In this document: piece after piece, positions 11,185-22,046 of the stretch
Layout: the number at the start of each line of letters is the position of its first letter
How positions within the stretch are numbered: position 1 is the first letter of the stretch
DNA from: Elgaria multicarinata webbii
Lineage: Eukaryota > Chordata > Lepidosauria > Squamata > Anguidae
Length of the DNA: 64,000 nt
Direction: 5' to 3'
Assembly: GCF_023053635.1 (NCBI RefSeq)
Contig: NC_086185.1
Coordinates: 5,489,001 to 5,553,000, forward strand
Made by a program: the position numbers and the translations under genes
Notes under the pieces: generated by a model
What the model was told of the DNA's origin: nothing
Database searches by the model: none
Seen by the model: the letters and a program-made list of their open reading frames with translations, nothing else

Positions 11185-11223
<39 letters not shown>
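10919..11223 (+). mobile_element. Second L2 LINE 3' end in tandem, with (AAT)n tail
   Basis: It starts ACTACAAGTTCAACCGCAGC directly after the first (AAT)n run and ends with the same 3' terminus. The two may have arisen from one L2 by exchange at the microsatellite. Confidence 0.88.
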
Positions 11224-11224
<1 letters not shown>

Positions 11225-11261
11225 CTTCTGCGCTTCTAATTGGAGCGGAGCACATGCCTAC

Positions 11262-11700
11262 TAAAAAGCTAACATTGATGACGCCAGGCGAGCCTCATCG
11301 GGGAGGTCATTCCATAATTGGGAGGCCACCACTGAAAAGGCCCTATCCCTTGTTGCCATCTTCTGATCTTCCCTCAGAGTAGGCACTTGGAGGAGGACCT
11401 TAGATGTTGAGTACAGTGTACAGGTAGGTTCATGTCGGGAGAGGTTTTCCATCAGGTATTGTGGTCCCAAGCCATGTAAGGCTTTATAGGTTAAAACTAG
11501 CATCTTGAATTGGGCTTGGAAACGTATAGGCAGCCAATGCAAGCAGGCCAGAATCAGTGTTATATGTTCGAACCTTCTTGTTCCAGTTATCAATCTGGCT
11601 GCTGCATTTTGCACAAGCTGCAGCTTCTGAACTGTCTTCAAAGGCTGCCCCACATAGAGGGCATTACAGTAGTCTAATTTGTAGTCAATCTGCCGTGGAA
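11262..11700 (-). mobile_element. L2-type LINE ORF2 C-terminal fragment (second subfamily)
   Basis: An open frame at 11261-11653 on the minus strand carries LVQNAAARLITG, LHWLPIRFQAQFK, LVLTYKALHGLGPQYL and AFSVVASQLWNDLP. This is the C-terminal end of an L2-clade ORF2. The subfamily differs from the one at 4893 and matches the copy fused to U2 at 34090. Confidence 0.9.
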
Positions 11701-11834
11701 TCCATGGGACAGATTCATAGGAACCTGAACTTATATGATCCCATTGCAGATTTCTCTGACATCCCTATGAACCCCAGGAGACGAGAAGGGACGCACGAAT
11801 GCTACAGCACCCTCCCGCCAATGTTCTCCAGCAA

Positions 11835-11965
11835 CTGATGTATACAGGTATACTCTCTGATACTGGAGGTAACAGGTAGCCATCAGGAGAAGTAGCCACT
11901 GATAGCCTTATTTTCCATGCAGGTGCTCTACCACTGAGCCATGGTTTGTCCTCGGCTTGTATGTC
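11835..11965 (-). mobile_element. CR1-like LINE tail fragments
   Basis: Reversed pieces of the element recurring at 24040 and 25110 (TACTGGAGGTAACAGGTAGCC; CAGGTGCTCTACCACTGAGC) lie side by side. They are small and partly unresolved. Confidence 0.5.
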
Positions 11966-12159
11966 CGTGCGTGTGGTCCCCCTACCCACCCACGCAACCT
12001 GTTATTTAAGAGTTTCAGTCCCTTCTTACAAATCCTGTATTCCTATTTCCCCTTGCAGAATTCTGAACTTTAGGATGCCTTAATCAACCATGCTGTGTCC
12101 TTTCCTTTCCAGACACCAGCGTTAATGCTTCCTCCTTTAATAACTTGTCTTTGAACCAG

Positions 12160-12410
12160 TTAATTACCTGTCACAGTTTTCCAGACCAAAGCACTGGGGC
12201 CCCAATCAAAAACGATCAAAGAGGGGATTTGTGCCTGCCCATCCAAACAAGAGAGTCGTGCAATCCTTTAGCAATTATGATAATGGATTGGCATTCGGAG
12301 GATAACTAATTGCTCTTTCGACTGAGTTCTGCTCAAGTTTGCTGTAGAGATTAATTACTTAGCATATGCAGTATGCTTCATGATGGAGCAAAAAATGGAT
12401 TTTCAGAGAG
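12160..12410. other. Repeat-free stretch, candidate conserved non-coding element
   Basis: About 250 bases of non-repetitive, non-coding sequence are rich in homeobox- and HMG-like words (ATCAAAG, TAATTG, TTAATTAC, ATATGCA). Composition alone suggests a possible regulatory element. Conservation has not been tested. Confidence 0.25.
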
Positions 12411-12446
12411 GGTTCCATGGAGAACATCGCATGTACCCAGAGTTGT

Positions 12447-12593
12447 GGCCTCTCCCACACTAGAGACCTTCAAGAATCAGCTGGACAGCCATCTGTCAGG
12501 GATGCTTTAAGGTAGATTCCTGCAATGAGCAGGGGGTTGGACTCGATGGCCTTACAGGCCCCTTCCAACTCTACTATTCTATGGTTCTATGAA
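12447..12593 (+). mobile_element. CR1 LINE 3' end
   Basis: It has CTCTCCCACACTAGAGACC, then GGGATGCTTTAAGGT, GGGGGTTGGACTCGATGG and ATTCTATGGTTCTATGA, the classic CR1 3' terminus. Confidence 0.93.
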
Positions 12594-12893
12594 TTTTTAG
12601 GTATAGCATGAGCTTAGTATGGCTTCCAAAAATGAGGGAATGTTTTGTAAACTGGACCAAAGACTCCTGCTGCTAGTCTGGGTGGGAGATCTCAGCCTAC
12701 ATAATGCACCAGGGGGAAGGTGGTGATGGTGGTAGTGGTTATCATTTCTCCTAGAAGCAATGGGTGCTACTCAGCAGTCTCTGGAAACTGGGAAATGTTT
12801 AAGGCCACCTAGTTATGACACTAGCTAGGATTAAAACATCATTTTAATGTGAACCTCTTTGGGCTTTTAATATATTAAACAGTATAGAAGTAT

Positions 12894-12937
12894 TGGAAGG
12901 AAGGAAGGAAGGAAGGAAGGAAGGAAAAAAGGAAGGT
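12894..12937. repeat. (GGAA)n microsatellite
   Basis: Eight or more tandem GGAA units with one A-rich interruption. Confidence 0.9.
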
Positions 12938-13020
12938 ATAGGTCCTAATCTGATTTCAGTAAGAAGGGGTTCTCAGAGTGGTTTGGCCTGATTCAATACC
13001 TGCAAAAATAAACTTGGGCC

Positions 13021-13863
13021 ATGGACACTGTTGTTGTTAACAGATTTGCCTCCTACTCTTTGAATGCTCACTGGGCAAATAAGAAAGGTCGTCCAAGGGG
13101 TGGCCTTGCCATCTTGGTGTCCTCTTCACTGATAGCTAAGGTAACTGAATTAGAAAATTGTGAACAACTGACATTTGGAATTTGTTTGGAAATTAATGCT
13201 AGTCATTTTATTTTTGTGACTGTTTATATCCCTCCTGCTAAATCCAATGAGCAGATCAAGAAACTCTGGCATAAAGTAGAGAGCTATTTATCCACTCAAA
13301 TTATTAGGTTCCCTGATGCATATTTATATATTCTGGGTGACTTTAATGCCAGGATTGTCTCCAATAACAACGAGCTAGACGCAAGATACCCTGTCTTGAG
13401 TGAACTTAGGGAAAATCGAAATTTTCCATGCAGAAACTCAAAAGATCAGTTTCTGAATTACGCCGGCTTTTGCCTGGCTCAACTTCAGCTCAGTCTGGAT
13501 TTAATTATTTTAAATGGGGTGGACCATTGGGAAGGCTCAGGTGAATTTACCTTCTCAAATTTATTTGGTTCAAGCACAATAGACTATGGGCTGGCATCTA
13601 GAAATGCCCTCCAGTTAGTATACCATTTTTATATAGGTACAAGAACCTGTAGCGATCACCAGCCTTTAACCCTTACTTTATGTGCCCCAACGCTTAATCT
13701 ACGACTACCCCATACCCACTTAACTGATGTCCTGTCCGAGTGCCCACACAGAATAAGGGTAAAATGGTCTGATAAATTAAGCAGTCTTCTAGAGGAATAC
13801 CTGCAAAACAAATCCCCAAAACAACCGTCCAGAAGTGCTACCAGGACAAAAATAATTGCCTAG
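13021..13863 (+). mobile_element. LINE fragment: APE-type endonuclease domain
   Basis: A 280-residue open frame reads as an endonuclease/exonuclease/phosphatase fold, which nicks target DNA for LINE insertion. Visible motifs in order are GRPRGGLAILVS (about 27-38), VTVYIPP, the catalytic LGDFNARI (about 109-116), STIDYGLAS (about 184-192) and the final SDHQPL (about 210-215). It continues into a roughly 25-residue-long tail without a reverse transcriptase. No RT motif follows within several hundred bases, so this is a piece cut off at its 3' side. It is not CR1 or L2 of the kinds nearby. Style suggests a Vingi- or Jockey-like LINE, but that is a guess. An intact frame of this length suggests a younger insertion than its neighbours. 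Confidence 0.8.
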
Positions 13864-14369
13864 AACCATTCCCAAAGTTTTCCTTTTGCTCAGTAATGCA
13901 ACAAAGTCCTTTTGCGTGGTTAATAAGATTGCAGCACAAGTCTTCCGTTCATCTCATTATTACCCATTTTTCATTACTACACTCCAAGCCGTTGTTCTAA
14001 CAGATTATTTAAAAGACCAAGAAGTAGTACCGACTGATGTGAGCAAGACAGGGCAATTTAAATTCTCTTGAATTTTTTAGGAACCAATAAATCATCTGGC
14101 TAACAAGATGAACTCTGGTGGTACACTACACACTATACATAGAAATAGTGTTCTGGATACCTTTAGAAAAACACACGTGCACCACTCTCTTGGAGCTTAG
14201 TGTGGTGGAGAATATTCATAATTCTTTAAAGCCACAATAGGACAATGCTTATGTAATGCACAACCTATTTTTTCTGGGTGCATATATAAATTTTGTATCA
14301 TATCTTTTTTAAGAAGGTTGAACAGAAAAGCACCCATATCTTAAAAAGTTTGCATCCACTCCCAACTTG
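13864..14369. other. No recognisable gene; possible continuation of the LINE fragment
   Basis: AT-rich sequence with a 71-residue frame at 13856-14071 lacks any motif I know. The first part may still belong to the LINE above, given AT-rich codons. Confidence 0.3.
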
Positions 14370-14725
14370 TGTACATTTGGATGGCTTTTAAATGGGATTG
14401 GACAAATTAACAGGGGAGAAGGCTACCAATGGCTAGTAGTCCAGATGGCTATATGTTACCTCCAGCATCAGTATTTTATGTTCTTCTGCCCAAAGTTCAA
14501 TCCTCAGCATCTCCACGTAGGGCAGTTAAAACCCACCTGAACCACAGAGCGCTTGCTTTGTATGCCAAAGGTTACAAGTTCAATCCCTGCCATCTCCAGG
14601 TACAGTGGGGAAAGGCTCCGTCCTGAAACCTTGGAGAGCCACTGCCAGTCAGTGCTGACAATACTGAGCCAGATGGACCAAGGGTCTGATTTAATAGAAA
14701 GCAGCTGCCAAGATTGTCCAGCTTC
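14370..14725 (+). mobile_element. CR1-like LINE tail joined to a second repeat with tRNA-like B box
   Basis: 14375-14470 matches the second CR1 subfamily (GATGGCTTTTAAATGGGATTGG ... GGAGAAGGCTACCAATGGCTA shortened). 14530-14720 holds AGGTTACAAGTTCAATCCC and AGCCAGATGGACCAAGGGTC, a repeat also seen in reverse at 25110 and 32864. Confidence 0.6.
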
Positions 14726-14804
14726 AACCTGGATCCATGTGTTATCCTTCCTAAGAAATGTATCTTTTCTAATACATAGACGAGGCTAGAAGTATATTCT
14801 TTAA

Positions 14805-14895
14805 AGCAGCCTTTCCCAACTTGATGCTTTCCAGATGTGTTGGACCACAACTCCCATCATCGCCAGACAGCACAGCTGGTTGGAGAAGGTTGATC
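14805..14895. mobile_element. Fragment of a DNA repeat with GTTGGACCACAACTCCCAT
   Basis: CCAGATGTGTTGGACCACA and ACTCCCATCATCGCCAG form a short piece common in reptile genomes. It probably derives from a non-autonomous DNA transposon. Confidence 0.45.
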
Positions 14896-15034
14896 AATCA
14901 GAGGCTTGTTGAACATCTTTTGGCCTTATTCCATTTCAGAGTATATGAATTTCAGCCATTTACTGGGGGATGCTAGGTTTACATTGCTACAAACTGCTGC
15001 TGTTTTCAGTTTTGTAGTAGGTTATGGCTTTATT

Positions 15035-15110
15035 TATAGATCCAAAGAACTGACTTATGTGAACCTCCTTGGGAGGTGGCATATAAATATTGGCATCAAT
15101 GAATAAAATG
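15035..15110 (+). mobile_element. L2-like LINE tail
   Basis: GAACCTCCTTGGGAGGTGGC followed by ATATAAATATTGG resembles the GGGGCGGTATATAAAT tails of L2 elements here. Confidence 0.5.
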
Positions 15111-16066
15111 TGGCCATGATTTCTCTTGCATCAAGAGTGAGGCATTTTCTGGGTTGGCATTCTCACATCTACACAGGACGTTTAATTGTAGTTCTGACTC
15201 CTGATTACTCATAACAAGACCAGATGTGCAAGGATGAAGGAAAAAAGGTACTTGTCAGCCTCAGAGGCTGTCGTGTAACTGCTTAACTAATCACAGACTG
15301 GCAGAGACATTTGTCTTCTCTAACATGTTCTGTGGAACATTGGTCTCGACCCAAAGATGCACTACAAGACAAACCGTTTCTTTATTGCATCTTAAATGAA
15401 GTTCGGTAGTCTTTTCTGGCACTGGTGAGATTATTTTCTGAGCTGGCAGGGAAAGGCCTTGAAGGAAGCCAACCAGCAATCACAGTACAGCTTGACACAA
15501 TATGAGCCTTTATTTTTTTACAAAACTAGCAGGACTGAGAAAGGCTTTGGGTGGAAGGAAACATTAGGCAAAGAGAAGCAAAATACTGGGGATAGCGGAG
15601 AATTGATATATATCACGGAGTTGGTCTTTCAGTGAAGTTACATGAAGCAATTGTTTTTTCATTGGTTGCAGGTTCTTGAGTGTGGTGGTACCATTTTTTT
15701 TTAACTTAAAGCCACAAAAGCCCCCTGGTGTCTGACTATGCTTCAACAAAGTGCCTTCTGTAATAGAAGTGTGTGTGTCTCTGTGTGTTGATTTTTGTGA
15801 GACATCTGCTGAGAACAGACAAAAAGCCACTGATGAATATTTCAGTTTACAATGTAGTGGAAGAGCATCTGTATTGCATGTAGAAGGTCCAGAATCTCCA
15901 GGTAGGGCTAGGAAAGGATCCTACCTGATGGCCTGGAGAATTGCTGTTTGTTTGTTTGTTTGTTTTAATTCCCTATGATGGTTAGCTGCTTTGAGTCCCA
16001 TTTTCTTGGTGGAAAGGCAGGGCACAAATTGAATGAATAATAATAATAATAATAAAAAATAGTCCA
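15111..16066. other. No gene or clear repeat, apart from an (AAT)n run near 16036
   Basis: Unique-looking sequence. Short frames (15291-15479, 15564-15830, 15751-15978) have no motif. A (TTTG)n near 15945 and a LINE-like end at 15970-16060 are present. Confidence 0.4.
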
Positions 16067-17307
16067 GGTAGATCAAACTTGTTGAACCTCAGGCCCATGG
16101 GCCAAAACTAAGACTGAATCCTTGCAAGACAGAAGCCCTGTGGATGAATGGTTCCCGAGTCTGGGAGACAGGGTCATTGCCTGTTCTGGATGGGGTTGCA
16201 CTGCCTCTGAAAGATCAGGTTTGTAGTTTGGGGTTACTCTTAGACCCATCTCTGTCACTGGAGGCTCAAGTAGCCACCACAGCTCGGAGTGCCTTTTACC
16301 AGCTTCGGTTGGTTCGCCAACTACGGCCTCTCCTGGACAGGGATAGCTTGGTCATGGTGGTACAGGCATTGGAAACCTCAAGGCTGGATTACTGCAATGC
16401 GCTCCATGTGGAGCTGCCCTTGAAGCTGCTCCGGAAGCTGGAGCTAGTGCAGAATACTGCAGCTTGGCTGTTGTCTGGAGCTGCCCCTTTCCAGCATGTA
16501 ACTCTTCTGCTGAGGGAACTGCACTGGCTGCCTATTCGCTAGCAGGCCAGGTTTAAGGCTCTTGTACTTGTGTACAAAGCCCTGAACAACTTGGGACCAG
16601 GATACCTGAGAGAGTGCCTTCTCCCCTACCAACCTGCCTGGTCACTGAGGTCATCCGAAGGTCTGCTCCTGGTGGTTCCACATAGATCCATCCTCTAATT
16701 GGAGTCCACCAGGGGAAGAGCCTTCAGCATGGTGGCCCCCCTCCTGTAGAATTCCCTGCCTCTGGAGGTCAGGCAGGCGGCAACTTTGTACTCTTTTCGG
16801 CAACTCCTGAAAACATCTTTATTCCAGGAAGCCTTTCCTTAATATGCAGCCTTGAGTCTCTGTATTTGCTTCTTTTAAAATTTGTTTAAAGTGTTTCATT
16901 CTGTTTTTTATTTTCATTTTATCTTGTACACCACTCTGAATTTTTTCAATGGGGAGCGGTATATAAATATTCTAAATAAATAAATAAATCTAGCCTGCTT
17001 CAGGTCCCACTCTGACCTTCTGGGATTCACCAGATGGCCACGCCTCCTTCTTTTGGTCCCACCTCTTTCTCCTGACCACCAGGAAATCAGTAGCTCCCCA
17101 TCTTTGGAATGCTTTTCCCCATTCGAAAAGGTTGGAATGTTCTTCTAAGGCTCAGTTACTAAGAGCTTCAGCCTAAAGTATGCAATTTTGGAAGTTGGGC
17201 TACACCCATTTGGCCACGCCCACCTGTGGAATGTGGGCCCTGAAAACTGCTCCAAAAACTGAATTCTACCTTTGGGCTGAAAGAGGTTGAACTCTGCTGG
17301 CCTAAGT
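16067..17307 (+). mobile_element. DNA repeat family A, copy 1, split by an L2
   Basis: Its left end (16070-16110, CTTGTTGAACCTCAGGCCC) and its body (16989-17307, GATGGCCACGCC, AGGTTGGAATGTTCTTCTAAGG, GGGCTGAAAGAGGTTGAACT) flank an L2 insertion. The body recurs at 24690-25045, and another part at 57127-57345. The ends are weakly inverted relative to each other, fitting a non-autonomous DNA transposon. Confidence 0.6.
16111..16988 (+). mobile_element. L2-type LINE 3' part (third subfamily)
   Basis: Frames with ETSRLDYCNALHVELP, KLELVQNTAAWLLSG and LRELHWLPIR, then after a TAG stop LVLVYKALNNLGPGYL, are the C-terminal part of an L2 ORF2. Two further stops follow. The 3' end is GAGCGGTATATAAATATTC with an (AAAT)n tail. 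It interrupts family A copy 1. Confidence 0.9.
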
Positions 17308-17930
17308 CAATATTTACCACTGCACCACTGGGGACGTCGTCTCCCTTGCCCCACACCCCTCTGTGATTTCTGATCTCTTAATGAGGCCCTGTTGGCCTTC
17401 ACGAGGTGCAAGACCTTTTCTGCCGCAGTGCCGGTACACCTCTTCATGCCAGGATTTTTTATTAATTACGATTTTGCTCAGAGCATCTATAAAAAGTGTT
17501 TAAACAAATGCAGGGTTTCAGAGTACCTGGGCAATGTCTTTACTCTCTATGTAGCTACGCCCAGTTTTACTGCTAGACATGTTGTCAATGTTTTGTTCAC
17601 AGCTCATTCTCTCCCCGGCTATTCAGAAGCGACAACAGCACCACGAGAGCCTCATCCTAATGAGCACCTCAAGATAATGAGGTGGAGAGAAAGAGAGCTA
17701 TCACTGACTTAATGTTTTTGTTTACATGCATCTGCAATTTGCAGAACATTCCCATTCTTTTGGAGGTCATCAACAATGATAAGATGCAGCTGTTCTCACT
17801 CAGACATTTATCTAACCCAGATGCTTGAGTGAGCTCTCTTGAAATATCTGAAGGGTTGCATCAGAGAAGAGGACAAAGATTTGAGTTCTGCTGCCTCAGA
17901 AGGCGGGGCTGTCTTGTAACTTAGGGCCAT
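17308..17930. other. No recognisable gene or repeat
   Basis: Apparently unique sequence. A 106-residue frame at 17392-17712 has no domain I know and ordinary intron-like composition around it. Confidence 0.4.
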
Positions 17931-18137
17931 AGCTAGATGGGGTGAAATCCCAGGATCATCCCCAGGATCGTCCCTGTGCGTTCAGATGATGCACAAGGGA
18001 TCCCGGGATCAGGGAGGGATGATCCCTGTTTTGCCTGGGATCTCACCCTCCCATTTCATAGAATCATAGAATAGCAGAGTTGGAAGGGGCCTACAAGGCC
18101 ATCGAGTGCAACCCCCTGCTCAATGCAGGAATCCACC

Positions 18138-21033
18138 CTAAAGCATCCCTGACAGATGGTTGTCCAGCTGCCTCTTGAATGCCTCTAGTGTGGGAGAGCC
18201 CACAACCTCCCTAGGTAACTGATTCCATTGTCGCACTGCTCTAACAGTCAGGAAGTTTTTCCTGATGTCCAGCCGGAATCTGGCTTCCTTTAACTTGAGC
18301 CCGTTATTCCGTGTCCTGCACTCTGGGAGGATCGAGAAGAGATCCTGGCCCTCCTCTGTGTGACAACCTTTGAAGTATTTGAAGAGTGCTATCATGTCTC
18401 CCCTCCATCTTCTCTTCTCCAGGCTAAACATGCCCAGTTCTTTCAGTCTCTCTTCATAGGGCTTTGTTTCTAGACCTCTGATCATCCTGGTTGCCCTCTT
18501 CTGAACACGCTCCAGCTTGTCTGCGTCCTTCTTGAATTGTGGAGCCCAGAACTGGACGCAATACTCTAGATGAGGCCTAACCAGGGCCGAATAGAGAGGA
18601 ACCAGTACCTCACGTGATTTGGAAGCTATACTTCTATTAATGCAGCCCAAAATAGCATTTGCCTTTCTTGCAGCCATATCGCACTGTTGGCTCATATTCA
18701 GCTTGTGATCTACAACAATTCCAAGATCTTTCTCGTTTGTAGTATTGCTGAGCCAAGTGTCCCCCATCTTGTAACTGTGCATTTGGTTTCTATTCCCTAA
18801 ATGTAGAACTTGGCATTTATCCCTATTAAATTTCATTCTGTTGTTTTCAGCCCAGCACTCCAGCCTATCAAGATCACTTTGAAGTTTGTTTCTGTCTTCC
18901 AGGGTATTAGCTATCCCACCCAATTTTGTGTCATCTGCAAATTTGATCAGCGTTCCCTGCACCTCCTCGTCTAAATCATTAATAAAAATGTTGAAGAGCA
19001 CTGGGCCCAGGACTGAGCCCTGCGGCACCCCACTCGTTGCCTCTCCCCAGTTTGAGAAGGTTCCATTGATAAGTACTCTTTGAGTCTGATTCTGTAGCCA
19101 ACTGTGGATCCACCTAATAGTTGTTCCATCTAGCCCACTTTTAGCTAGTTTGTTAATCAGAATGTCATGTGGTACTTTGTCAAAAGCTTTGCTGAAGTCA
19201 AGATATATGACGTCCACAGCATTCCCACAGTCCACAAGGGAGGTTATCCTATCAAAAAATGAGATCAAATTAGTCTGACAGGATTTGTTCCTGACAAATC
19301 CATGTTGGCTTCTAGTAATCACTGCATTGATTTCAAGGTGTTTACAGATTGACTTCTTTATAATCTGCTCCAGAATTTTCCCAGGGATGGATGTCAGACT
19401 GACTGGTCTGTAGTTCCCAGGTTCCTCCTTTTTGCCCTTTTTGAAGATAGGGACAACGTTAGCCCTCCTCCAGTCATCCGGCACCTCACCCGTCTTCCAT
19501 GATTTTGCAAAGATAATAGACAAAGGTTCTGAGAGTTCTTCCGCTAGCTCCTTCATTACTCTTGGATGCAGTTCATCGGGCCCTGGAGATTTGAACTCAT
19601 TCAAGGAAATTAGGTGTTCTTTGACCATTTGTTTATCAATCTCAAACTGCAATCCTGCCCCCTCAACTTCTGCTTCACTTTTTCCAGGGGGGTCATAGAC
19701 CCGCTTTTGGGAGAAGACCGAGGCAAAGTAGGAATTGAGCACTTCAGCCTTTTCTTTGTCATCTGTTATCAATTTGCCATCCTCATTAAGCAGTTGAACC
19801 ACCATTTCTTTCCTCTGTCTTTTACTACTCACGTATCTGAAGAAAGCCTTTTTATTGCTTTTAGCATCCCTCGCTAATCTCAGCTCATTCACAGCTTTAG
19901 CCTTCCTGACGCCATTTCAGCACTTCTGCGCCACTTGTCTGTACTCTTCTTTTGTAGCCTGGCCTTCCTTCCACTTCCTATATGTATCCCTTTTTGTTTT
20001 CAGGTCATCTCTAAGCTTTTTGTGGAGCCACATTGGTTTCCTCTGTTGTCTTCTATCTTTTCTCCTTGTTGGAATTGTTTGTAACTGTGCCTTTAAAATT
20101 TCATTTTTTAGATACTCCCACCCATCCTGCACTCCTTTTCTCTTTAGGCTCCCTTGCCACGGGACCTTACTTATTATAGTTCTGAGTTTATTAAAATCAG
20201 CTTTCCTAAAATCCAGAGTACGTGTATGGCTACGCTCGACTTTTGTCTCCTTCATAATCAAGAATTCAAGTATGACGTGGTCACTTTCCCCCAGAGTTCC
20301 CGTAACTGGCACTTTATCCACTAAGTCATCCCTATTGGTCAATATCGTCAAGGATTGCAGATCCTCTAGTTCCGTCCTCCACTTTCTGTAGGAGAAAGTT
20401 ATCACCCATACATGTCAGGAATTTCTTGGAAGGGCCGCTTTTGGCAGTAATGGTCTCCCAACAGATATCAGGGTAATTGAAGTCCCCCATCACTACTACA
20501 TCACACTTCCTTGAAACACTGGTAATTTGTTTCTCAAAAGTTTCGTCCTCGTCTTCTCCTTGATTGGGTGGTCGGTAGTAGACTCCGATTATCATATTCT
20601 TTTTATTCCTAGCCCCATTTATTTTAATCCAGATGCTCTCGACGGGGCTCCCAATCTCATCCGCCTGTATTTCTGTGCAGGGATAGGTATTTTTAACATA
20701 TAGTGCAACTCCACCTCCCTTTCTATTTCTTCTGTTCTTTTTGAACAAGTTATATCCTTCAATTGCTATATTCCAGTCATGGGAGTCATCCCACCAAGTT
20801 TCAGTTATACCTATCAAGTCGTATTTGCCTTCATGTAATAAGAGTTCAAGTTCATTCTGTTTGTTTCCCATGCTCTGGGCATTAGTATATAGACATCGAA
20901 GACCATGTGTTTTATAGTCTGGCTTTGTTCCTACCTTGTTGCAGACACTATTTTGGGACACTGTTGGAGCTGTTCTCTGTACTGTGGTGCATTGGCCTTC
21001 ATCCATTGTTGCCTCAAAATTTACGTCTCCCAC
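18138..21033 (-). pseudogene. CR1 ORF2 (endonuclease and reverse transcriptase), two breaks
   Basis: Endonuclease part (21033-20332): [16 protein letters not shown] and [11 protein letters not shown] are present. A frameshift near 20345-20355 shifts phase before GESDHVILEF, the last endonuclease motif, which lies in the 20405-19917 frame. One TGA stop at 19917, probably from CGA, separates that frame from the 584-residue frame at 19892-18138 in the same phase. The latter holds a full reverse transcriptase: [58 protein letters not shown] and the catalytic FADD. It ends with [21 protein letters not shown] just before the 3' end (given here as 21 residues less its last: ...NHLSGM). The enzyme would nick DNA and copy its RNA at the nick. 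As it stands it cannot give one full protein. Confidence 0.93.
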
Positions 21034-21044
21034 CCCCGTAAGAT

Positions 21045-22046
21045 TCAGTTTAAAGCCCTCCTGATGAAGTTCTTCATGCTGTGGCCGAACTCATTCTTTC
21101 CAGCCCTTGTGAGGTGCAACCCATCTCTTGCCAGCAGTCCATGTTCCAAGTAGCGTAGCCCGTGGTCCCAGAATCCAAAACTCTCACGACGGCACCACCT
21201 TCGAAGCCAGTCGTTCATCCGGAGTATTTTTCTTTCCCTTTCTAATCCTCTTCCAAGAACCGGGAGGATGGATGAGAAAACTACCTGGGCCCCAAAGTTC
21301 TTCAGTTTCCTTCCCAGAACTTCAAAGTCTGAAATGATTTCTTCGTAGCTCTGCTTGGCGACATCATTTGTTCTCACATGGATGAGAAGAAAGGGGTATG
21401 TGTCCGTTGTCTTTATGAGCTTTGGTAACCTTTCAGTCACATCTCTAATCTGTGCTCCAGGGAGACAGCACACCTGGCGAGTCCATGGGTCTTCACGACA
21501 TACTTGGGTTTCAATCCCACGCAGCAGGGAGTCTCCCACAACGACTACTCTTCTCTTCTTCTTGGTTGACCTACCTTCTGTCCCTTGGTCACTGTTGCAT
21601 GGTGTCTCCTGTACTTCCTCCTCTGCAAACTGTCCTTCAGTCTCATTCTCCAGAAGCTGAAAGCGGTTGCTTAACTCCAATGGCCCCACCGGTGCAGAAC
21701 GCCCTCTAATTCCTCCTCTCCTAACTGTCACTCTTTTCCAAGGAGTTTCCTCTTCATTGGCTTTCCTCCCCTCAGCATACTCCACTTCGGCTTCAGCTGG
21801 CTGTTGTTCTTCAATCTCATGTGCTTCTTGTTGCTGTTGCAGTTCCACCGTTCGGTCTAAGAACTCCTCGACTTCTCTTATTCCTTGGAGGGTGGACACT
21901 CGCTGCTCAAGTCCCCTCACTTTTTCTTCCAAAAGTGCCACCAGCTTGCACTTGTTGCAGGTATACGCCATGTTGAGCTCAGGCAGAAACACGAACATTG
22001 CACACCCTTTGCAGGTCACCACCTCTAGGGACTCCTTTCCATCCAT
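21045..22046 (-). CDS. CR1 ORF1 protein (zinc-binding, coiled coil, SGNH esterase)
   Basis: An intact 333-residue frame starts [10 protein letters not shown]. Two CxxC pairs (C12/C15 and C30/C33) suggest a zinc-binding head. A Glu/Gln-rich coiled coil spans about residues 37-82, and a basic linker follows around 103-115. The C-terminal domain is an SGNH-type esterase, with GDSL at 171-174 and DGLHL at 308-312 giving the Ser, Asp and His. The usual GTND block reads RTND at 225-228, a change in the oxyanion region that may lower activity. ORF1 proteins of CR1 bind RNA and support retrotransposition in the cytoplasm and nucleus. ORF2 starts about 12 bases after the ORF1 stop in another phase, the normal CR1 layout. 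An open ORF1 beside a broken ORF2 suggests a fairly recent insertion. Confidence 0.92.
   Translation of the reverse strand: MDGKESLEVVTCKGCAMFVFLPELNMAYTCNKCKLVALLEEKVRGLEQRVSTLQGIREVEEFLDRTVELQQQQEAHEIEEQQPAEAEVEYAEGRKANEEETPWKRVTVRRGGIRGRSAPVGPLELSNRFQLLENETEGQFAEEEVQETPCNSDQGTEGRSTKKKRRVVVVGDSLLRGIETQVCREDPWTRQVCCLPGAQIRDVTERLPKLIKTTDTYPFLLIHVRTNDVAKQSYEEIISDFEVLGRKLKNFGAQVVFSSILPVLGRGLERERKILRMNDWLRRWCRRESFGFWDHGLRYLEHGLLARDGLHLTRAGKNEFGHSMKNFIRRALN

Larger units (their letters stand above)
10015..11260 (-). mobile_element. hAT element #3, right part, split by L2 copies
   Basis: 10015-10606 aligns with 3220-4000 of hAT element #1 (CTAATCTATCTCCAAAGTCC, then the CCCATCCACGACTCTCT block, then the CTCCG-rich end). 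The last 37 bases (11224-11260) finish the terminus with TTGGAGCGGAGCACATGCCTA. Between them lie two L2 3' ends. Its left limit coincides with the end of the LTR, which fits an LTR element inserted into this copy. Confidence 0.8.
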
